Shown: one piece after another, positions 33,443 through 41,614 of the stretch | Position numbering within the stretch: position 1 is the stretch's first letter | How the letters are laid out: the number at the start of each line of letters is the position of its first letter | From: Oligella sp050920755 | GTDB lineage: Bacteria; Pseudomonadota; Gammaproteobacteria; Burkholderiales; Burkholderiaceae_B | Length of the DNA stretch: 64,000 bases | Direction of reading: 5' to 3' | Assembly: GCF_050920755.1 (NCBI RefSeq) | Contig: NZ_CP158480.1 | Span: 1,302,001 to 1,366,000 of the forward strand | Position numbers and translations under genes: made by a program | The notes under the pieces: generated by a model | Seen by the model: only the letters and a program-made list of their open reading frames with translations | Databases searched by the model: none | Told to the model about the DNA's origin: nothing

Positions 33443-33792
33443 GGGACGCTAAACTGCAAATTACCTATTGCCTAAGTACCGCTGCCAAAATGAAAGGCTT
33501 ATTGGGCAAGCACAGTCTTAATGACGGAGAGTATTATGTTTTTCCGGCATGTCGGGCTATTCATACCTTTGGTATGCGCTTTATGATTGATGTTATATTT
33601 TGTACTCGGGAGGGAATAATCCTAAAGTATTGTCGACAAGTAGCGCCTAATCGTATAGTCTTTTGCAAAGACGCTTTTTTTGCTATTGAATTGCTTAGTA
33701 ATGATTTTTTAAGCCAAGAGCAGCTTAAAATAATTGTAAGCATATGTTTAAGGTTTAATGAATCCTATCCGCAGCGATTTCGGTGGATTTAA
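33436..33792 (+). CDS. DUF192-family protein
   Basis: A 118-residue protein of the DUF192 family: M-K-G-L-L-G-K near the N-terminus, then F-P-A-C-R-A-I-H-T-F-G-M-R-F-M-I-D-V-I-F, the family core. Unlike many members it has no signal peptide. The start overlaps the end of tadC and has a GGAGGCGGC ribosome site, so it is translated as the last gene of the Tad operon. Function of the family is unknown. The third-codon pattern and A/T richness in its second half differ slightly from tadC. Confidence 0.75.
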   Translation: MVGDAKLQITYCLSTAAKMKGLLGKHSLNDGEYYVFPACRAIHTFGMRFMIDVIFCTREGIILKYCRQVAPNRIVFCKDAFFAIELLSNDFLSQEQLKIIVSICLRFNESYPQRFRWI

Positions 33793-33829
33793 TTGACGAA
33801 AAGATTTTTTTAAACGATATGGAGGGGGT

Positions 33830-35623
33830 ATGAGCTACAAAGTACCTGTTGATGATATTAACTTTAATCTTAAAGCCATGGGTTTATTGGAGCAAATCCA
33901 AGGGCTATCGGCTTTTGAAGAAATTTCCGATGATTTGGTGGATGCTATTATCGAAGAAAATTCGCGTTTGGTGGAGGAGGAAATTGCCCCATTAAATGTG
34001 GTGGGTGATCAAGATCATCCTACTTGTGATAATGGCGAGGTGACCCTAAGTAAAGGCTTTAAAGAGGCGCTTCAATTATTTACCGAGGGCGGTTGGCAAG
34101 CGCTACCGCACGACGTAGAATTCGGGGGTCAGGGTTTTCCTAAGCTGGTTTCTACTGTCTTAGCTGAAAATCTTAACGCAGCGAATATGGCCTTTGCCTT
34201 GTGCCCATGTTTGACTGATGGTTGTATTGAGGCGATTAGCCAAGCCGGTACCGAAGAGCAAAAGCAATTATATATCCCTCCTATGGTGGAGGGTCGATGG
34301 ACCGGTACCATGAACCTGACCGAACCTCAGGCGGGTTCTGATCTGGCACTGTTGAAAACCAGAGCCGTGCGTCAAGATGACGGTACTTATCGTATTAGCG
34401 GTCAAAAAATCTTTATTACTTGGGGTGAGCATAACGGCGCAGAAAATATTATTCACCTTGTGTTGGCACGTACCCCTGACGCACCGGCCGGTGTTAAAGG
34501 TATTTCTTTATTCGTCGTGCCTAAATTCCTTGTTAACGAGGATGGTAGCTTAGGTAAGCGCAATGATGTTGTGTGTGCCTCTTTGGAGCATAAATTAGGT
34601 ATCCACGGCAGTCCTACCGCTGTGATGGTTTTCGGTGAAAATAAGGGTGAAGTCGGTGAGGGTGCGATTGGCTACCTAATCGGCGAAGAAAATGACGGCC
34701 TGCGTCATATGTTCGTGATGATGAACGAAGCTCGTTTTGCCATCGGTTTACAGGGTACGGCCATCTCCGAGCGTGCATCGCAAATGGCTTGGGCTTATGC
34801 GCAAGAACGCTTACAGGGTAATGCGGTCGAGGGTGGTAGTCGTGATACCGTCGCTATTAATCAGCATCCTGATGTGCGTCGCATGTTGATGACGATTAAG
34901 AGCTTAACCGAGGGTAGTCGTGCTACTGCGCTTTATGCTGCCAGTCGTGCCGATTTGGCCAATCATCATGAAGATGCTGAGGAACGTGCCCGTTATCAAG
35001 CGATTTATGAGTATTTAGTACCGATTGTTAAGGGCTTTGCTACGGAAATGGCTCAAGAGGCTACTTCACTTGCGCTGCAAGTGCACGGCGGTATGGGCTA
35101 TATCGAGGAAACCGGCGCGGCACAGCTTTATCGAGATGCCCGTATTCTGCCGATTTATGAGGGTACCACAGCAATTCAGTCAAATGATATCATCGGTCGT
35201 AAGACGATGCGTGATGACGGTGCTGTCGCCAAGTACTTTGTTGCAGAGATGTTGGACACGGCTGCCCGTTTGGCGGCACATGCGAATGCGGATTTACAGT
35301 TTATCGGTAAACGTCTGGAAACCGCGACTGAATCCTATGCCAAGGTGATTGATACGATATTAAAGCTGGGAGCAGAGCGTGCGATGAATCAGGCATTTTC
35401 TGCCAGCGTATCTTACTTGATGTTAGCCGGTTATATTCATACAGGATGGCAATTGGCTCGCCAAGCCTTAGTGGCTGCTGAGATGGAAAATGCTGACAAT
35501 AAGGTGGCGACTGCTTTATTTTATGCAGCACAAATTATGCCGCGTGTGGATGCATTAGCCGATGCTGTGCTTGCCAGTGAGCAATGTGCCAAAAGCTTTG
35601 AGGGTATTAATTTCGATGCTTAA
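33830..35623 (+). CDS. Acyl-CoA dehydrogenase (DmdC-type, about 600 residues)
   Basis: An FAD-dependent acyl-CoA dehydrogenase of the long-form group that includes DmdC (3-methylmercaptopropionyl-CoA dehydrogenase) and fatty acyl-CoA dehydrogenases. It has the N-terminal domain of this subgroup, the FAD region T-G-T-M-N-L-T-E-P-Q-A-G-S-D-L, K-I-F-I-T-W-G-E-H, Q-V-H-G-G-M-G-Y-I-E-E and the catalytic base Glu in I-Y-E-G-T-T-A-I-Q. The length of 597 is standard. A strong GGAGGGGGT ribosome site precedes the ATG. It is monocistronic, ending in a terminator. Substrate is not predictable from sequence; beta-oxidation is most likely. Confidence 0.88.
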   Translation: MSYKVPVDDINFNLKAMGLLEQIQGLSAFEEISDDLVDAIIEENSRLVEEEIAPLNVVGDQDHPTCDNGEVTLSKGFKEALQLFTEGGWQALPHDVEFGGQGFPKLVSTVLAENLNAANMAFALCPCLTDGCIEAISQAGTEEQKQLYIPPMVEGRWTGTMNLTEPQAGSDLALLKTRAVRQDDGTYRISGQKIFITWGEHNGAENIIHLVLARTPDAPAGVKGISLFVVPKFLVNEDGSLGKRNDVVCASLEHKLGIHGSPTAVMVFGENKGEVGEGAIGYLIGEENDGLRHMFVMMNEARFAIGLQGTAISERASQMAWAYAQERLQGNAVEGGSRDTVAINQHPDVRRMLMTIKSLTEGSRATALYAASRADLANHHEDAEERARYQAIYEYLVPIVKGFATEMAQEATSLALQVHGGMGYIEETGAAQLYRDARILPIYEGTTAIQSNDIIGRKTMRDDGAVAKYFVAEMLDTAARLAAHANADLQFIGKRLETATESYAKVIDTILKLGAERAMNQAFSASVSYLMLAGYIHTGWQLARQALVAAEMENADNKVATALFYAAQIMPRVDALADAVLASEQCAKSFEGINFDA

Positions 35624-35652
35624 TGGCTAAAGCTGAATAAGCTTTTTTGATG

Positions 35653-35690
35653 AAACGGGGACCGCAGCGTCCCCGTTTTGCTTTTATGGT
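35653..35690 (+). terminator. Rho-independent terminator after the acyl-CoA dehydrogenase
   Basis: A 9-bp perfect stem AAACGGGGA (35653-35661)/TCCCCGTTT (35670-35678) with an 8-base loop, followed by TTGCTTTT. It lies 30 bases after the stop codon. Confidence 0.85.
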
Positions 35691-35848
35691 TCAACGCTGT
35701 TGGTATAAGAGGCGAGAATAGGCAAATGGCCTTAAGGAAACAAGTTGTTGCAATAATGCCTCATCAAAATGCACTCGGTGAAAATAGCTTGAAAATAATA
35801 CTGTATAAGTGTACAGTACTAGATATCGATACAGTGGTTTTGTTCGAT

Positions 35849-35910
35849 TATCAGGTTTAGGGTCCTGATAGGTTTGCTCAGCTTTTTATGTGCAAAGTTT
35901 AGGCTGAGCA
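35849..35910 (+). promoter_or_regulatory. Two tandem hairpins upstream of a 94-residue membrane protein gene
   Basis: The 333-base gap between the acyl-CoA dehydrogenase and the next gene holds the terminator and, nearer the gene, two hairpins. The first is TATCAGG (35849-35855)/CCTGATA (35864-35870). The second is TGCTCAGC (35875-35882)/GCTGAGCA (35903-35910), extendable to 12 pairs with one mismatch. They lie 46 to 108 bases before the start codon and could be a structured leader. No known riboswitch consensus is recognised. Confidence 0.4.
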
Positions 35911-35956
35911 GACCCCATAACCAACCTCTACCAGTCAATCAGATTAGGAGTCAGTT

Positions 35957-36241
35957 ATGTCCAGCAAAGCACCGATTCGTAGTACTTATAGTGTAAACAA
36001 AAATACCGCAAAATTACAATCATCTACCAGCTATTCTGCGCAGGATGTATTTTCCTTGCATCCGAGCTTTGATCATCAGTACAGTCGTAGCTATGTCACG
36101 CTGTATAAGCGTCGTCCGACTTCATTTTTATCCAAGTTGAAATCGATTGATATGGCTAGAGTAGGGGATGTTGTCGGTGTCGTACTATGGGCCGTATCTA
36201 TTCCATTTGTCTTTAGCTTAGGTGCAGTTGCCGTTGTTTAG
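35957..36241 (+). CDS. Small hypothetical protein with C-terminal membrane helix
   Basis: A 94-residue protein with an excellent TTAGGAGTCAGTT ribosome site. The N-terminal 70 residues are polar, rich in Ser, Tyr, Lys and Thr, with no named domain. The C-terminus is a membrane helix (V-G-V-V-L-W-A-V-S-I-P-F-V-F-S-L-G-A-V-A-V-V) ending at the last residue, so it may be tail-anchored. I do not recognise the family. It is preceded by two hairpins and followed by another stem (36273-36280 with 36311-36318). Confidence 0.65.
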   Translation: MSSKAPIRSTYSVNKNTAKLQSSTSYSAQDVFSLHPSFDHQYSRSYVTLYKRRPTSFLSKLKSIDMARVGDVVGVVLWAVSIPFVFSLGAVAVV

Positions 36242-36361
36242 AATAGTGTGAGCATGCATGACTTAAGTTTTAAATGAGCGTTATCATTTATCATATTGCA
36301 TGATGAAAAGCGCTCATTATCGCTCTGTACAGTACACCGGGCGATGCATTAAACGAAGTTG

Positions 36362-36700
36362 ATGAATATGTTGCTCCTGAAAACCGCTTTGTTATTTTTT
36401 ATTACGTCTGTCGCCGAGATCGTAGGCTGCTTTTTGCCTTATTTAGTACTACGTAAAGGTGCTTCAGTTTGGTTGCTGTTACCGGCAGCTGCAAGTTTGG
36501 CGATTTTTGTATGGTTGTTGACGCTACATCCGGCGGCTAGTGGTAGGATTTATGCAGCCTATGGTGGTATGTATGTGGTTACCGCCTTGCTTTGGTTGCG
36601 TTTTGTCGATGGTTTTGCTTTAACTAGGCTTGATGCTTTAGGTGCCGTTGTGACCTTTATCGGTATGCTGATTATCGCATCCGGTTGGCAAAGCGATTAA
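36362..36700 (+). CDS. ynfA: YnfA/UPF0060 family membrane protein
   Basis: A small four-helix inner-membrane protein of the UPF0060 family, which is related to small multidrug-resistance transporters. Diagnostic stretches are A-E-I-V-G-C-F-L-P-Y, R-K-G-A-S-V-W-L-L-L-P-A, L-H-P-A-A-S-G-R-I-Y-A-A-Y-G-G and W-L-R-F-V-D-G. Starts at 36362 or 36368 are both possible; about 112 residues is normal. It appears to be a single-gene unit. Transport function is inferred from the family. Confidence 0.92.
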   Translation: MNMLLLKTALLFFITSVAEIVGCFLPYLVLRKGASVWLLLPAAASLAIFVWLLTLHPAASGRIYAAYGGMYVVTALLWLRFVDGFALTRLDALGAVVTFIGMLIIASGWQSD

Positions 36701-36802
36701 TGTCTTAAGACCCTGTATAGTATTAAGATCCTGTCCCCTGTATTAAAGGGCTTAATGTATATTTATTACCTAGTATAGGTACATATATCGTAGCGTATTA
36801 CA

Positions 36803-36976
36803 GTGAGGAAGCTTTTCTGTCTGACAATAAGATTGGCAAACTTCATATATGCTCCTCAGCATTACAAATACAGTTGTAAAAAAGCGCTCCAGCCCTCTGA
36901 TTCTATAGTGTTTTTCTGTGCACATAAACCAGAAGATGATGATTTAGAACCCTTCGACGATGTCGTGATGGTTTAA
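36803..36976 (+). CDS. Possible 57-residue protein or gene remnant
   Basis: The 311-base gap after ynfA contains one open frame worth noting. It starts at a GTG (36803) without a clear ribosome site and ends with a plausible protein-like stretch S-I-V-F-F-C-A-H-K-P-E-D-D-D-L-E-P-F-D-D-V. The acidic tail looks more like real coding sequence than chance, but nothing is recognised. It may be the tail of a decayed gene next to the hypothetical gene at 37012. Confidence 0.25.
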   Translation: MRKLFCLTIRLANFIYAPQHYKYSCKKALQPSDSIVFFCAHKPEDDDLEPFDDVVMV

Positions 36977-37011
36977 AATGAAAGTATATACACTGTTTCG
37001 CGGAGGATGCT

Positions 37012-37485
37012 ATGAGTTTTGAGGAGGAAATAAGTAACCGGCATGATCTGAGTCACATCGGTGGGATTTATAGTTTACTAAGTGTTGCGGGTAATCCTAA
37101 AGGTAATTTCTCTTTACACTCGAATGAGGTGTTTGTAAGAGATGATAATATTCCTGGCTTTAAGATAATTCCTTATGAAGAAGTTGAGGATTTTATATAT
37201 TATGAAGAGGCTCTATCCGGCCCAAAGTTTAGTTGGCTTTGGGGTGGCTTAGGTGCTTTATTGTTTGGTCCATTTGGTCTTTACATGGGTGCCGGTATGG
37301 GTAAGGTTAAGACTCAGGAAGTGATTAAGCTTTTTTTAAAGACGGTTCTTCTTATGAAGGGGTTCGAAGGGTGTGGTAGTAGATGGTTTTTAGGTCGCAG
37401 CAAGCGGCCTTTTTTATTAGGTGCGTATAGATTGATGGACTTCAACTATTCAGCCTGCCATAAGAACTTACTTAACTATGCCTAA
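37012..37485 (+). CDS. Hypothetical protein, possibly frameshifted
   Basis: Has a CGGAGGATGCT ribosome site and begins M-S-F-E-E-E-I-S-N-R-H-D-L. The first 105 residues look like a coherent small domain: beta-rich (S-L-H-S-N-E-V-F-V-R-D-D-N-I-P-G-F-K-I) and then a glycine-rich membrane hairpin (L-W-G-G-L-G-A-L-L-F-G-P-F-G-L-Y-M-G-A-G-M-G). After a run of seven T's near 37331 the composition changes. One extra T would give F-K-D-G-S-S-Y-E-G-V-R-R-V-W and a stop at about 37380. The given 157-residue length may thus be an artefact of a homopolymer slip. Function unknown. Confidence 0.5.
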   Translation: MSFEEEISNRHDLSHIGGIYSLLSVAGNPKGNFSLHSNEVFVRDDNIPGFKIIPYEEVEDFIYYEEALSGPKFSWLWGGLGALLFGPFGLYMGAGMGKVKTQEVIKLFLKTVLLMKGFEGCGSRWFLGRSKRPFLLGAYRLMDFNYSACHKNLLNYA

Positions 37486-37504
37486 AATTGCTTTTTAAAA
37501 AGCA

Positions 37505-37541
37505 ACAAAAAAGCCGCTAAACCCATATAAGGTGCGGCTTT
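37505..37541 (-). terminator. Rho-independent terminator after tRNA-Val
   Basis: On the minus strand a stem AAAGCCGC/GCGGCTTT (37534-37541 with 37510-37517) is followed by TTTTTTG, 37 bases after the tRNA 3' end. It could also stop transcripts of the gene at 37012 coming from the other side. Confidence 0.8.
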
Positions 37542-37577
37542 CTAAGCAATTAAAGCTGTCTATCAGCTAAAAAATCA

Positions 37578-37654
37578 TGGTAGGCGATACTGGAATCGAA
37601 CCAGCGACCTCTACGATGTCAACGTAGCGCTCTAACCAACTGAGCTAACCGCCT
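37578..37654 (-). tRNA. tRNA-Val (anticodon GAC)
   Basis: The reverse complement reads AGGCGGTTAGCTCAGTTGG at the 5' side (acceptor and D-arm), the anticodon arm CTACG-TTGACAT-CGTAG with anticodon GAC, a T-arm with GGTTCGATTCC, and a 3' end with encoded CCA. Total 77 nt. The acceptor stem AGGCGGT/ATCGCCT has one G-T pair. It would read GUC and GUU codons. Confidence 0.95.
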
Positions 37655-37725
37655 TTATGTGATAAGATGAAGATTATAGGTTGAACTTTATCTTTTGTCA
37701 AATAAATTGCCGCGGTAGGGCAGAT

Positions 37726-38778
37726 TTATTCAATATTTAAAGCTTGTTCACGTAATTGCTCCACATAAAGTTTCATATCAATTACGGCTTGTGTATTATC
37801 CAGCGATGCCGATTTCGAGCCTATAGTATTGATTTCACGATTCATTTCCTGAAATAAGAAATCCAAGCGTCGACCTAAGCTCTGTTTATTCCTGTTGTTG
37901 TTTTTCAGCTCGTCATTACTAAGCTGACGCTTACTAAGACTTTCCTTACTATGCTCACCTTTACCGACTTCACCATTGATAGTTTCAGCCTTATCATCTT
38001 CATGCTTATTGCTAAGCAAAGTCTTCAATTCAGTCGTATGCGATTTTAAACGTGTGATTTCCTCGGCAATGTCTACGCGCATACCGAAGAGGGAGGTTTC
38101 TTGGGCAATGCGCATGGATAACTCCTCGCCGGAGATTTGTTCAAAGCCGTTAGGGGCAATGGCTTGTAAAGCCTCTGTCAAGCGTTGGTTGATTTTTTCC
38201 TTTTGAGCATTAAGTAAATCATCTTGGCGTAATTCAAGATGATGAACCAGCGTTAATATTTCTTCGGTGTAGCCTAACATAGTGTCGGCTAAACGCGCAC
38301 CTTCTCTTAAGCGCATGGCTGTGAACGCTTTGAGCGCTAAACGCACAGTTTCCAAACAGTGTTCATATATTGATTGCCAGCGTTGCGCCTCTGCGGATTT
38401 ATCTTCTTCCGTGCTTTCTTCCATGGATTGAATGCTTTGCCCAATTTGCAGAATTTCCGCAAAGCCGGGTGTTGGCATATCCGGGAAGTATTGACGTACT
38501 TTATCAATCTCTTTTAAGACCTGCTCCATGGTCTCGGGACTTAACTCCGCCTTATCTTTATAAAGATCGGATTTAAAAGTGATTTTCAATTCGGCCTTAC
38601 CGCGTTGTAAATGCTGACCTACCAGCTCACGGAGTTTTTCCTCGATGACTTTGAAATCTTCAGGAATGCGCAGACTTAAGTCTAAATAACGGTTATTCAC
38701 ACAACGTAATTCGACCGATAGGGTACCGTATTCAAATTCTGATTTAACGTTGCTGAAAGCGGTCATGCTGGAAATCAT
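37726..38778 (-). CDS. yicC: YicC-family endoribonuclease with an internal insertion
   Basis: YicC proteins are endoribonucleases that affect small-RNA stability. The N-terminus M-I-S-S-M-T-A-F-S-N, the E-L-R-C-V-N-N-R-Y-L-D-L-S-L-R-I-P block and the C-terminal G-R-R-L-D-F-L-F-Q-E-M-N-R-E-I-N-T-I-G-S-K are diagnostic. The usual length is about 290 residues; here it is 350. The excess is largely one hydrophilic, low-complexity segment at about 256-299 (rich in Lys, Glu, Asn, Ser), directly before the conserved G-R-R-L-D-F block. The frame is kept. It is divergent from rph with about 100 bases between. Confidence 0.85.
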   Translation of the reverse strand: MISSMTAFSNVKSEFEYGTLSVELRCVNNRYLDLSLRIPEDFKVIEEKLRELVGQHLQRGKAELKITFKSDLYKDKAELSPETMEQVLKEIDKVRQYFPDMPTPGFAEILQIGQSIQSMEESTEEDKSAEAQRWQSIYEHCLETVRLALKAFTAMRLREGARLADTMLGYTEEILTLVHHLELRQDDLLNAQKEKINQRLTEALQAIAPNGFEQISGEELSMRIAQETSLFGMRVDIAEEITRLKSHTTELKTLLSNKHEDDKAETINGEVGKGEHSKESLSKRQLSNDELKNNNRNKQSLGRRLDFLFQEMNREINTIGSKSASLDNTQAVIDMKLYVEQLREQALNIE

Positions 38779-38878
38779 GCTTAAGTCCCTTAAAAGATGA
38801 GTGCCTATTATTAAAAAATCGTTATAAGGCCTTATAATATGGCATATCAGGAATTTTGTAAAAATTTTAGAGGAAATT

Positions 38879-39628
38879 ATGCCTAATACGTCTTTTAGTA
38901 TTGATATTCAACGGCCTTCCGGGCGTGAAATCTCCACCATGCGTCAGGTTAAAATTACTCGCGGTTTTACACCCTACGCCGAGGGCTCGGTACTGATTGA
39001 AGTAGGGCAGACAGTCGTTTTATGTAATGCCAGTGTACTGGATAAAGTACCACCCTTTTTAAAGGGTAAGAATCAGGGTTGGGTGACAGCTGAGTACGGG
39101 ATGTTGCCACGTTCAACTCATACGCGTTCCGATCGTGAGGCCGCACGCGGTAAGCAAAGCGGTCGCACGCAGGAGATTCAACGCTTAATCGGGCGCAGTT
39201 TGCGTGCCGTGACCGATCTGACAAAGCTCGGTGAGCGTACGATTCATCTCGATTGTGATGTATTGCAGGCTGATGGCGGTACGCGTTGCGCTTCTATCAC
39301 AGGGGCTTGGATTGCTTTGGCAGATGCTGTTTCTAAGCTGCTAAAGGATGGACAACTCTCTGAAAATCCGCTTAAAGACCGTGTGGCTGCCGTGTCTGTA
39401 GGCATGTGGCAAGGGCATCCGATTTTGGATCTGAATTATGCCGAGGATTCATCTTGCGATGCGGATATGAATATCGTGATGACAGGCAGCGGTCATTTTG
39501 TAGAGATTCAGGGTACGGCTGAGGGTCAGGTATTTTCTAAGCCTGAACTGGATGCTTTACTGGCTTTAGCGGGTAAAGGCATTGCTCAATTACTGCGCGT
39601 ACAGCAAGACGCTTGGCCACAGCCATAA
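38879..39628 (+). CDS. rph: Ribonuclease PH
   Basis: A phosphorolytic 3'-5' exoribonuclease that trims tRNA 3' ends. The 249 residues show R-P-S-G-R, Q-V-K-I-T-R-G-F, G-W-V-T-A-E-Y-G-M-L-P-R-S-T, the phosphate-binding G-R-T-Q-E-I-Q-R-L-I-G-R-S-L-R and D-C-D-V-L-Q-A-D-G-G-T-R. Full length, with an AGAGGAA ribosome site. It begins a likely operon rph-rdgB-hemW. Confidence 0.96.
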   Translation: MPNTSFSIDIQRPSGREISTMRQVKITRGFTPYAEGSVLIEVGQTVVLCNASVLDKVPPFLKGKNQGWVTAEYGMLPRSTHTRSDREAARGKQSGRTQEIQRLIGRSLRAVTDLTKLGERTIHLDCDVLQADGGTRCASITGAWIALADAVSKLLKDGQLSENPLKDRVAAVSVGMWQGHPILDLNYAEDSSCDADMNIVMTGSGHFVEIQGTAEGQVFSKPELDALLALAGKGIAQLLRVQQDAWPQP

Positions 39629-39646
39629 TTTTTTTATTACTTTCTT

Positions 39647-40264
39647 ATGTCTTTACTTACTACACTTGATCAGATTGTTTTAGCTTCAAATAATCAGGGC
39701 AAGCTTAAGGAGTTTGCCGCTTTATTTGATCAATACGGGGTCAAAATTATTCCTCAGGGCGAGTTAAATGTGCCCGAGTGCGATGAGCCTTTTCAAACTT
39801 TTTTGGAAAATGCCTTAGCTAAAGCTCGTCACGCCAGTCGGGTCACGGGATTGCCCGCCATTGCCGATGATTCCGGTATTGTGGTGCCTGCGCTGAAAGG
39901 CTTTCCCGGTGTGATGTCGGCACGCTATGCTACTTTATTCGGTGAGGAAAAATCAGACGCCAATAATAACGCCCGTTTAATCAGAGAATTACAACGTCAT
40001 GCGGATAAATCAGCCGCCTATCTGGCCGTTTTGGTATTTGTCAGAGATACCGATGATCCGGCACCTTTAGTGGCCCAGTCATGGTGGCATGGGGTGATTA
40101 TTGATGAGCCTCGCGGTGAGCATGGTTTTGGTTATGATCCGCATTTTTATTTGCCTGAGCATGAGCGCACAGCCGCAGAAATGGAACCGGCACTTAAAAA
40201 CAGTTTAAGTCACCGTGCTAATGCGCTGAAAAAATTAATTCTGGAAATGGAACAAGCGCAGTAG
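39647..40264 (+). CDS. rdgB: dITP/XTP pyrophosphatase RdgB
   Basis: Removes non-canonical purine nucleoside triphosphates from the pool. It has the HAM1-family start L-A-S-N-N-Q-G-K-L-K-E-F, F-L-E-N-A-L-A-K-A-R-H-A, A-D-D-S-G-I-V-V-P-A-L and the C-terminal H-G-F-G-Y-D-P-H-F-Y and S-H-R-A-N-A-L-K-K-L. Length 205 is normal. It is 18 bases after rph and its stop overlaps the hemW start. Confidence 0.95.
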   Translation: MSLLTTLDQIVLASNNQGKLKEFAALFDQYGVKIIPQGELNVPECDEPFQTFLENALAKARHASRVTGLPAIADDSGIVVPALKGFPGVMSARYATLFGEEKSDANNNARLIRELQRHADKSAAYLAVLVFVRDTDDPAPLVAQSWWHGVIIDEPRGEHGFGYDPHFYLPEHERTAAEMEPALKNSLSHRANALKKLILEMEQAQ

Positions 40265-41502
40265 TGAAGACCATTGCTATTCATCGCTCAAGCTGCCTAG
40301 CGAGTGCGGATGTCACGACGCCTCAGTCATTGCGTTCACAGCATCCGCAATTTAAAAGCAGTTTGCCGCCTTTATCCCTTTATGTGCATGTACCTTGGTG
40401 TGTGCAAAAGTGCCCTTATTGCGACTTTAATTCGCACGCCTTACAGGGTGGAATTCCTGAAGAGCTGTATTTGCAAGCCTTGGAGGCGGATTTAGTGCAT
40501 CATTTACCGCATATTTGGGGTCGCACCATCCATACCGTCTTTATCGGCGGCGGTACGCCGAGTTTACTTTCGGCGAAGGTTATGGACCGCTTGCTGAGTA
40601 TGTTAAGAAATCTATTAGGCATCGGTCCCGGTATTGAGATCACCATGGAGGCGAACCCCGGTACGGTTGAAGCGGACAAATTTAAAGCGTTTGCCGCCAG
40701 TGGCATAAATCGCTTATCACTGGGCATTCAAAGCTTTAATAATCAACAGCTGAGTGTTCTCGGCCGCATTCATCGTGCTGAGGAGGCCAAGACGGCAATT
40801 GAGATTGCGCAGCGCTACTTCCGGCGGATTAATTTGGATTTGATGTTTGCGCTGCCGGGACAGAGTTTGCAGGATCATGCAGAGGATTTACAGCAGGCGT
40901 TGGCTTTCGGTACTGAGCATTTATCCCTTTATAATCTGACCCTTGAACCTAATACGGTATTTGCTAAATACCCGCCGAATGATTTACCTGAGGATGATTT
41001 GGTCGATGAGATGTTAGAGCAAAATATTGTTTTAACTGCTGCGCAGGGTTTTGAGCATTATGAGGTTTCCGCCTATGCCAAAAAGGGCGCTTATGCTCGG
41101 CATAATGTGAATTATTGGCAATTCGGCGATTACGTAGGTATCGGCCCCGGTGCCCATGGCAAAATCAGCTTCCCCGATCGAATTGTTCGTACCGTCAATC
41201 AACGTTCACCGCAAAACTGGCTGGAAAATGCCCCTAAGGGTGATGGTTCACATCAGGTCGAATGGCGTGAACTACCAGCTGAGGAAATACCATTTGAGTT
41301 TATGCTCAATGCCTTACGCCTAAGCGCCGGCGTGCCGGCGGGGTTGTTTGAGGAACATACCGGACTTTCTGCTTTAATTATGCAAAAGCAAGTGCAGCGT
41401 GCTATTGATAAAAAACTGCTCGAAGACTCGCCCTTGGTTTATCGAGCCACTGACTTAGGGTGGCGTTTTTTAAATGATTTGCAGGCAATATTCTTAGATT
41501 AG
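40264..41502 (+). CDS. hemW: Heme chaperone HemW (radical SAM family)
   Basis: A radical SAM protein, long misannotated as oxygen-independent coproporphyrinogen oxidase, that inserts haem into respiratory enzymes. The [4Fe-4S] motif C-V-Q-K-C-P-Y-C (C46, C50, C53) lies in Y-V-H-V-P-W-C. Also visible are F-I-G-G-G-T-P-S-L, the E-A-N-P-G-T-V box, S-L-G-I-Q-S-F and G-P-G-A-H-G. The GTG start overlaps the rdgB stop and gives an N-terminal extension of about 35 residues that some relatives have. The missing extra cysteine of HemN agrees with HemW. Confidence 0.92.
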   Translation: MKTIAIHRSSCLASADVTTPQSLRSQHPQFKSSLPPLSLYVHVPWCVQKCPYCDFNSHALQGGIPEELYLQALEADLVHHLPHIWGRTIHTVFIGGGTPSLLSAKVMDRLLSMLRNLLGIGPGIEITMEANPGTVEADKFKAFAASGINRLSLGIQSFNNQQLSVLGRIHRAEEAKTAIEIAQRYFRRINLDLMFALPGQSLQDHAEDLQQALAFGTEHLSLYNLTLEPNTVFAKYPPNDLPEDDLVDEMLEQNIVLTAAQGFEHYEVSAYAKKGAYARHNVNYWQFGDYVGIGPGAHGKISFPDRIVRTVNQRSPQNWLENAPKGDGSHQVEWRELPAEEIPFEFMLNALRLSAGVPAGLFEEHTGLSALIMQKQVQRAIDKKLLEDSPLVYRATDLGWRFLNDLQAIFLD

Positions 41503-41614
41503 TATTGCTTTTATATTTATTTACAATCAGTTTAAGCAGAATGTAAATAATCCCTTTCAAAACGGTTCATAATAGAGTGTTACGTATTAAATCTGATAGT
41601 TTCAGGAGAATTTC

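Noticed and set aside
35678..35860. Open frame of 60 residues after the acyl-CoA dehydrogenase
   Set aside because: It starts inside the terminator hairpin, has no ribosome site and overlaps the structured leader; the residue mix is not protein-like.
36273..36318. AATGAGCG/CGCTCATT stem after the 94-residue gene
   Set aside because: The stem is perfect but widely spaced and lacks a T-run; not enough for a terminator call.
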